Source: Linnemannia elongata (taxonomy: Eukaryota; Mortierellomycota; Mortierellomycetes; Mortierellales; Mortierellaceae). Taken from it: a stretch of DNA of 64,000 nucleotides. The notes beneath the pieces were generated by a model. That model was not told where the DNA came from, made no database searches, and saw only the letters and a list, made by a program, of their open reading frames with translations. Within the stretch, counting starts at the first letter, position 1. Each line of letters begins with the position of its first letter. Made by a program: the position numbers and the translations under genes. The stretch is taken from contig JAXBDG010000012.1 in the NCBI GenBank assembly GCA_036320915.1, positions 1,414,501-1,478,500 on the forward strand, given 5' to 3'. Below, piece after piece: positions 56,921 through 64,000 of the stretch.

Positions 56921-59900
56921 AACAACAACAACAACAACAACAACACATATACACGTTTTACCGATCCGGTTGTCCCAATTACCCTTTTCACGTCGTTCAT
57001 TCAAGGTGCACTTACACTACTGCCGCGTAGAGAATAATGCGAGAGGGGGAAGTGGAAATAGAGAAGAGATAATGAGTAGGCTCAAGCCTAGGAACGAGAA
57101 ATGTTATTGTCGGAAAAGGGGATACAAAAGGAAAGGTGGATATGCAGTTGGTTGACGACAGAAAAAGAATAATAAAAGGGTGTACATGCAGAGCGATGCA
57201 GTACCGGCTAATGTATATGGGCATACGTCTCCCTGTGTGTGTGTGTGTTTGTGTTCCAGCGTCAATTATTAAAATCCAGGAGGTGGATCCTTTTTTTCTT
57301 TATTTTTGCAGGCATCTGCTCAAATGAACAGACGAACAGAAACAGAAAGGGGTAGGGTGAAAAGGCACATTTATTATTCACATACACATTGAAAAGGCTA
57401 ATGAGAAGGAAGGAAGGACGAAGAAGAAGCAGAATACAGCGTAGTCAAATGAAACTCACACCCTCGCACCTTCATCACTCATTTGAGATTGGATAGAGAA
57501 GGAGAGAGCAGCTATCAGCCTCAGCTGCGATAGAGGGTTTCCCGGCACCTAATGTTGCAGCGTTACACCTCGTCCTCCCTCTCTCCTACGTACCTTTGAC
57601 ACTCATCCTCTCTCCTTCACTCACTTACTTACCTTATATTACACACACATCACTCACCCGCGCTGAAAATAACATACATAACACTGTTCTCAAAAGCACG
57701 TTCTCGAATTATTTTTTGTGCTTTGTTGCCTGACCGATGAATGTGAGAAAGAGAGCAAGGAGATTGGACGACGCCAGTGAGCCCATTCTTGATTATGATT
57801 GTAACGTGTCTTTTCAAGGCGGGGATAACACAAGCAACATCAACAACAACAATTAAAAAGGGTGTGTTGTCGTTCGTGTGTTCGTTTGTGTGCAAAAAGC
57901 TATAAAAAAGTTAATGAGAGCATTCTTCCGAGAAATAATGCTCTCTTATGCCGTCCGTGAGTCGCGTACGCCTACCTGCCCTGCCCTGAGCGCACCCAAA
58001 CGGCTTCATCTTTTACGACCTTCAAGAAATAAACGCTCCCTTTTTCACGATGTCCTTTTTTTTTTGACTGCTTGCCCACTTGAGGCTTCATGATTTTTGC
58101 TATAAGCGTGGCTAAGTCGTGGATGCTTTTTTTTCTCCCATCATCTCAGCTCTTCTCTTCCCCCGAATCACCATGCTGTCCCTCTCCTCTTTTCTCCCCT
58201 GCGCTCCATTCTTCGTCATTTCGTTCTTATTGGCATGTCATTTTCTCCTGCATTTTCTCATACTCTCTTTGCTGTTGATATTGTTACGGTTTGACAATAT
58301 GTCTGTCACTGCGCCATTTATCTATTCGCGTCAAATCAATGACAGGAAATTAAAAAACCTGGACGCGTTACTGATCAAATGTCGGAGTGGAGAATAGGTT
58401 TTGCCTTGATCGATTTGACACAGTAATAAATAGAAAACAAGGGTGCTACTACGCACTCAGGGGCGGGATGTAACGTTCACTCTGTGTTTCTCGCATCCCT
58501 AACATAATCAAATGTCACACTGACATGCACATAATGAATGCAACATCGAACCAGCAGCCCACCTACATTTTACAACAACAACAACAACAGGATCTGGAAC
58601 TCTCAGCAATATACTGAAATAGTAATACTTCGTTAAGTAGAGCCAAAGAGATGGATATAAGAAAAGGAATCGTTTGTTAAGGAGAGCATACAATTGTGGT
58701 GAGTGAAATGCCACAACTGAGTAGAATAAGGAAATGATGGATAATATCCCATCCACTACCATGGCTCTGTGAAATAAGAACTTAGAAAACGATACCTGCT
58801 TCGATTGTTAAACTCCTATTCCGTGTTTTTTCCATGAACCAAGGATCAACCCTTCAGTGCAGTCATTGACGGATCTACCGTGTTTTCTTTGATCCTTCTA
58901 TTCAGGGGCTTGGTGACACAGGTAGAGTGCCTTAAAAGTGAGTGTGGGGAGGGACAATTGCTCTCTTTTCTTACTCTTCCTTTGTTTATCCTGTGTATGA
59001 TTTGTATCGAACTTAGTTTTTGTGTGTATTCGTTGTTGTTTTTAGCACCCTCGATTTTCTTTGTTGTTGTGGAGCTTCTCTAAAAGGCAAACCTTAGATG
59101 CATTTAGCATATTCAACATTCCTTGCATATGAAAGACTGAATGATTGACCCATTGAACAGTCAGGCTGGCGTTTTTAACTCTCTAAAGTCTCCCCTTTTG
59201 ATCTTTCACTCCCCCCCCTCCTCTCTCTTCACTCTTTCCCTCTGTCTCTCTCTCTCTCTTTTTATCTCCTTCACCCTGAATTCTTGTTTGCGCTTACTTT
59301 CCTTATAACTTACTCACCATTCAAAAGAAGGATATCTCTTTTATTTCTACCCGCCCCTTTTTTGCCTTTTTTCCTTCTTTACTCATTGTTTGTCTATGTG
59401 CGTCTGTTCCGTAAGCAACACTATACAAGCAAACACCCCCGTTTTTTGGCTCTCAACATTTTGTGTTTTTGCCATTGACCGATACAACAACTGATTCCTT
59501 CTCTAACCCCCTTTGAACAGAATGGCAGCCAGACTCACTTTTTTGTGATGCCCTTTTTTTGCGTGTGTATTTTGTAGAAGGAAGAAAGGTAAAGGGGAGA
59601 GACACAGTCGACAAGAAAGGTGGAGAACGGGATATAGAGAGAGGAAAAACTTTGGTGATATTTCAAGTATGATCGATCCTATTGCAAAAAAAAAAAAAAA
59701 AAAAAAGTTGTTTTTTTTCGCCATCCTTGTTGAGCGCACGGAAAGTGCTCTTTATGTTTGCGATTATGTATCGTAACATGCTTACAAAACATTGTCGATA
59801 ACCATAAAGAGCAAAAACATAACGAGAATGACGAACTGGAGGTATGAGAGAGGAAGAGAGCAATAACAATCGAATCTGCACGTCCTCGCGATTTTTGTTG

Positions 59901-60646
59901 TTGTTGTTGTCAGTTCCACTTCAACAAATATAAACCATTGGGGTCCCAATGGTCTGTTGGACTGTCTGGGAGGACTCTCTCCCCTTACACAACAAACCTC
60001 TTCATGTGTTGTCCTTCTTGAGTTCCATCTGCCTTGTTCACCCCAACATGTCTTAACCCTCCGAATGTGCAGAGGGCACAAGCAACAGGAGCTCAAAAAC
60101 AAGCGAAAGGCAAACTATGCGATCTCGATTTACTGCACAACGTGGTTGCCAAATCAAGTATGCGAATGTAGCTCCGCACTACCACTCACCTCCTTTCGGC
60201 AAGAGAACCATCCTCCCCATGGTCAGTCCTGACTACACACGTCGTTCCTCCTGAGCACTCATCCATTTGTCCAAGATAACCCTTCCATCTATTCCGCTTT
60301 GTATAATGCAATGATTTGATAATGTACTTTACTAAAGATGAAAATGGTAAAAAAATAAAGGAACCGACCATACCCCCTCCTTGCTTTTCTGTAAATTGGT
60401 CCCTTTTTCTATTTGCTACTTGTTTGTTTTTTTGTTCTTTCTTTTTTTTTTTCCTTCTTCCTCGCTTCCATTCCCTTATTCCCTCCTCAAGTCCAGCTTT
60501 CGCCGCAGCGCAGAGACTAGCTTATTGGAAGAAGGCCAAGAACCTCCTGGATATCTCATATCGGCAAACTACCACTTCCACTTCCGCCACCTCTACCTCT
60601 CTCCCACTTCCGCTGTCGCTCATAAAAACTATAAACTTCATTCCTC
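53819..60646. other. 6.8-kb gene-poor purine/pyrimidine region
   Basis: No gene could be supported. 53860-56230 is almost continuously purine-rich on the plus strand, with GA runs at 54261-54297 and many GGAAG or GGAGG motifs. The first part is the leader and promoter of the C1-THF synthase gene. Downstream, 56500-60600 is mixed with C/T-rich stretches, a long A run followed by CAA repeats at 56880-56944, a GT run near 57236-57250 and a 23-base A run at 59684-59706. Frames opened by these tracts are compositional artefacts. A non-coding transcript cannot be excluded. Confidence 0.45.
56880..56944 (+). repeat. Poly(A) run plus CAA microsatellite
   Basis: About 39 A residues are followed directly by eight CAA units. 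A long A run with a simple-repeat tail can mark a retroposed end, but no element body was recognised on its 5' side. Confidence 0.7.
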
Positions 60647-62088
60647 TTACTCCTTCATGACATAAGGATCAGAACCACCTGTCTTGGCAACCAACTCTCT
60701 TGGCATGGCCTTGACAGCTTCAGGCTGGATAGTAGGGAAGGGAAGAGGCAAGACATCAGCGGGTGCAATCTTGTCGCCACGCTTCTTGATCGCATCCCGG
60801 ACCTTGACAAACTGGTCATCGACTCCGGGAACGGCGCCCTTGACATAGATCAGGTTAAGTTCGTTGTCGATCTTCATGACCTTCAGACTCTGTACCGTCG
60901 CCTGCTCGCCTCCCATGCGACCCGCCATCTTCTTGCCCTTGAAGACCTTGCCGGGATCCTTACGCTGACCGGTCGAACCGAGCGAACGATGTGTGAGCGA
61001 TGTACCGTGTGATGCTGGCTGACCTCCGAATCCGTGTCTCTTCATAGCTCCCTGGAATCCCTTTCCCATGCTATTCATTTTGTTGTTGTCAAAGGAACGA
61101 ACGTTGTTAGGTCTCAAGCTAATGATATTCAGATCAAGAGAGTGATTACAAGAAGGACATAGACTTACGTAGGGGCGGAGCAGTCAACGAACTGACCGGG
61201 GACAAAGTGGGAGGCAACCAACTCGGTGCCAACGGGCAAGACGGCATCGGGGGTGACCTCGAACTCGACAAGCTTGCGCTTGGGCTCAACACCGGCCTTG
61301 GCGAAATGTCCCAACATGGGCACGGTGACATTCTTGGGGGTGCGATCCGTGCTTCCGATCTGGAGAGCTGTGTATCCATGAGTTTCCTCGTTCAAGACCT
61401 GGACAACCTGACATTGCTCAAGCTATTGGAGTTTATATGGCGCGAGAAGGTGAGTGAGGAAAGAGGTTCCAGGTATTAGTTTTGTTGTTTTTTTTTTATG
61501 ATGGGTTCCAGAGGGCCACTAGGTTTTGGACAATCTTTGCCAATGTTCCCCACAACTTCCTGTTTTCCGAACAGCTCCAGATCGCTGTCTTCTTGTCGCG
61601 TGTTTTGTCTGTATCCTGGATTGATTTTCTGCTTGAATAAAGATGTTGCTTCGTAGAGTCCCTTTGGTAGCAGCCTATCCTGGCACTGTTTTTATCCTGC
61701 TTTAATTCCTCTTGTGCGCCAGAGTGCTTCAAACAACCCTGTCGCTCAAACGGTACCTGGAGAACAGTGACGGGTATCCTGACACCCCACTCGTCCCACA
61801 TAGCGGTCATGCCCTTCTTCCTTGCGATCACTCCTGTTCTTAATGACTTGTCTAAAGCACACAAAGCACAAAAAGTTGAAGGTGTTAGTTGTTGGTTGGT
61901 TGATGTGTCCATGACCTCGTCCTCCTTGCAAGTCACCATGGCTCGGGTTGTGTGCTGTCAAGGTATTGCTGAAAATTGTCCTTACGAGTCCATGTGGCGG
62001 GCTGTGTGGCGGCGGTAACGAAGGAGCGGCATTCGGCGGGGAGACCGGTACGAAGACCGGCTCTGACCGAGGACAAGAGCGAAGCCAT
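60647..62088 (-). CDS. Mitochondrial large-subunit ribosomal protein uL3m
   Basis: Four exons (62088-61986, 61851-61757, 61422-61169, 61118-60647) give 307 residues. uL3 binds 23S-like rRNA near the peptidyl-transferase centre. The first exon encodes an Arg/Ala/Ser-rich mitochondrial presequence. Exon 2 has the start of the uL3 fold ([12 protein letters not shown], then V-T-V-L-Q). Exon 4 has the conserved uL3 loop and basic core: [22 protein letters not shown] and [10 protein letters not shown]. Junctions close in frame. Yeast MRPL9 is the expected counterpart. It lies head-to-head with the ketosynthase gene. Confidence 0.93.
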
Positions 62089-62657
62089 TGTTGTATGTGT
62101 AATGAAAGGAGGGAGTAGAGGGGTGATGTGAACAACAAAAACGAAAGTCGTCTTGAACCCAAGCTTCGGACTTGACCTCGTTCGAGTAAGGGAGACTCCA
62201 CACGGACTAGAGGGGTGCTCAGGGGACTGGATTTTGGTAAACATCTAAGCCACAATCGAACTCTTCAAATGCATAGTTGAGGTAGTTCTGTGTGCCCTGT
62301 GTTTGTCACTGAAACGTTAGGCGGCTGCGGGTATGAAGGCGATATACGCCATTCTTGAACCTTCACCTCTTGTCGCTCCTTCAAAACGAACAACAAAGGG
62401 GGGTGATATTGATAGAGACGACATCGAGAAGACAGGGCTGCCATATTGGCATATCGCCTTTGGGCAGACTTCAAGACCTTTTCCGCCTGAAGCCTACGTT
62501 CCTGAATCTCAGCTCATTGGTGACTGTCATTTAAGGAACGGCTGCTGCCTCGCTTCGCGCCGAAGGTGAAAAGTAAGGTTCCCTTGTCCCGTTCCACACC
62601 CTCCCTCTTATCCCCATTCTCCTCTACCTCCGACCACACCAACAAAGCAGCAACTCA
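62089..62657. promoter_or_regulatory. Bidirectional promoter region, uL3m/ketosynthase
   Basis: A 569-bp spacer between two head-to-head genes for mitochondrial proteins. C/T-rich leaders flank it (62095-62150 on the minus strand; 62575-62655 on the plus strand). No shared operator was identified by eye. Confidence 0.5.
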
Positions 62658-64000
62658 ATGGCACTGAACGCACGCCGCGTAGTCGTCACCGGCTTAGGAC
62701 TCGTCACACCCCTGGGCATCGGTGTCCAACAAAGCTGGTCAAAACTCATTGCTGGAGAATGTGGTGTCGTGTCTCTCAAGGACCTGCCCTCTCCAACCCC
62801 TGGCTTGCCAGGCTTTGATACCTTGCCTTCTCAAGTCGGCGCTATTGTCAAACGCACAGGTGGCAAGGATCTTGGGGGCTTCGATTCTACAGAATGGCTT
62901 GACCGTGGGGTAAGGTTTTCTTGGAGGAGTACGGAAGAAGGAAGGAGGGAGAGGAGAGAAGAAATGTTCTCACGCTGGCAGCGCTGGTCTTTGTGGATGG
63001 AACTGTTACTTCTTTCGTATGGGAATTGCTGACCACTCTTTTTTTTTTTTTTTTTTTTGCTATTGGCTTGCATATATAGGACGAGAAGAGAATGGCAGTG
63101 TTTACACAGTATGCGATTGCAGCAGCAAGAATGGCGATCAAGGACGCTAACTGGGAGACGACCACTGAGGAGGAAAAAGAGCGGACAGGGGTCTGTCTCG
63201 GATCAGGCATTGGAAGTCTGGACGATATGGCTACCACCGCACTCTCCTTTGCCGAAAGTGTAAGCACGCTCAAATCTTTTTTTTTTTTTTTTTCAGAGAA
63301 GTTTGCCTTTGAGATCAAGATGAACGATATCACCGCGCCTTACTTTCTTTGACACAACTGACCCTGTCTTGATTACTTTTTACTGAAATGTGATCAGGGA
63401 TACCGCAAGATGAGTCCGATGTTTGTTCCCAAGATCTTGATCAACATGGCGGCAGGACACTTGACCATGAAGTACGGTTTCAAGGGCCCCAACCACGCAG
63501 TCTCAACCGCCTGTACTACAGGAGCACACTCGCTCGGAGACGCCATGCGGTTTATTCAGTATGGCGATGCCGATGTCATGGTCGCTGGAGGATCTGAAGC
63601 ATGTATCCACCCTCTTGCCGTTGCCGGTTTCGCTAAGTAAGCAACGCGACTGTTTTGAGGAGATCCTATCGATGAGATGAATTATTTAGAATGACTATTA
63701 CTGCATGCATGTACTAACATGTTTGTTCTTTGGCTTGTGTGTGTTGCGTGATGGGATTTACTAGGGCAAAGTCGTTGGCGACAAAGTATAACGACAGTCC
63801 ATCTGAGGCGTCAAGACCTTTTGACAAGAATCGGGATGGTTTTGTAATTGGAGAAGGAGCTGGAGTTGTTGTGTTGGAGGAATATGAGCATGCCAAGAAG
63901 CGTGGTGCGCACATCTATGCCGAACTCCGTGGCTATGGACTCTCAGGTAATCAATCAACAAGAAATCGGATTGGAAAGTGTGTCGACCACCTACAACGAT
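62658..64000 (+). CDS. 3-oxoacyl-[ACP] synthase, mitochondrial (partial)
   Basis: This KAS II-type condensing enzyme of mitochondrial fatty-acid synthesis extends acyl-ACP with malonyl-ACP. Four exons are visible (62658-62909, 63080-63259, 63398-63636, 63765-63946) and the gene continues beyond the window after a GTAATC donor. The protein starts [14 protein letters not shown], directly at the ketosynthase fold, much as in yeast Cem1, with no long presequence. The active-site cysteine is C183 in [10 protein letters not shown]. The segment [12 protein letters not shown] follows. The catalytic histidines lie in the missing part. Intron 1 and the intron after exon 2 contain long T runs as polypyrimidine tracts. 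Its partner ACP is encoded at 19.8 kb. Confidence 0.93.

Noticed and set aside
1..64000. CRISPR arrays, rRNA genes, bacterial-type operons
   Set aside because: None seen; the repeats present are tandem, coding or transposon repeats, and the genes are eukaryotic with spliceosomal introns.

Overview
The window looks like nuclear DNA of an early-diverging filamentous fungus, most probably a Mortierellaceae relative. The protein-coding genes have short introns with GTAAGT, GTACAT or GTATGT donors and TAG or CAG acceptors. They also have pyrimidine-rich leaders and a fungal gene set: a sphingolipid delta-4 desaturase, a Zn2Cys6 regulator, a mitochondrial MIS1/ADE3-like C1-THF synthase and a Cem1-like ketosynthase. 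The lineage is inferred from protein style and from a NACHT-WD40 family I recognise; no search was run. Exon structures were read by hand from splice signals and frame closure.

Layout. 1-5.7 kb: decayed mobile or viral DNA (a PIF1 helicase tail and a broken family B DNA polymerase) followed by homopolymer-rich DNA. 5.7-20.7 kb: a housekeeping block with DES1 (-), an unknown nuclear-type protein (-), a zinc-cluster regulator (+), BCKDH E1-alpha (-), a LYAR-type nucleolar protein (-), ArsH (-) and mitochondrial ACP (+). 20.8-22.2 kb: a Tc1/mariner element with clear TIRs but a broken transposase, abutting a gene fragment. 23.1-27.5 kb: importin beta-1 (-) in nine exons. 29.5-31.8 kb: two diverged tandem paralogues of unknown function (-). 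32-37 kb: non-coding tandem and dispersed repeats. 37.6-43.3 kb: a large NLR-like receptor (+) combining a helical N-terminus, NACHT, pentapeptide repeats and WD40, with a nearly identical 126-bp repeat array. 44.0-46.6 kb: a probably broken secreted-protein gene and a MITE-like foldback element. 47.4-53.8 kb: an OMA1-like protease (+) convergent with mitochondrial-type C1-THF synthase (-). 53.8-60.6 kb: a gene-poor purine/pyrimidine tract. 60.6-64 kb: mitochondrial ribosomal protein uL3m (-) head-to-head with mitochondrial 3-oxoacyl-ACP synthase (+), which runs off the window.

Several genes meet in mitochondrial metabolism. ACP and the ketosynthase belong to type II fatty-acid synthesis, which supplies lipoate; BCKDH is a lipoate-dependent complex; C1-THF synthase, uL3m and OMA1 are also mitochondrial. 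They are not clustered as a pathway. The most unusual locus is the NLR-like gene. Its repeat units differ at only a few codons, the pattern known from fungal allorecognition and immune receptors of the HET-E class, and repeat-rich, transposon-scarred DNA lies on both sides of it.
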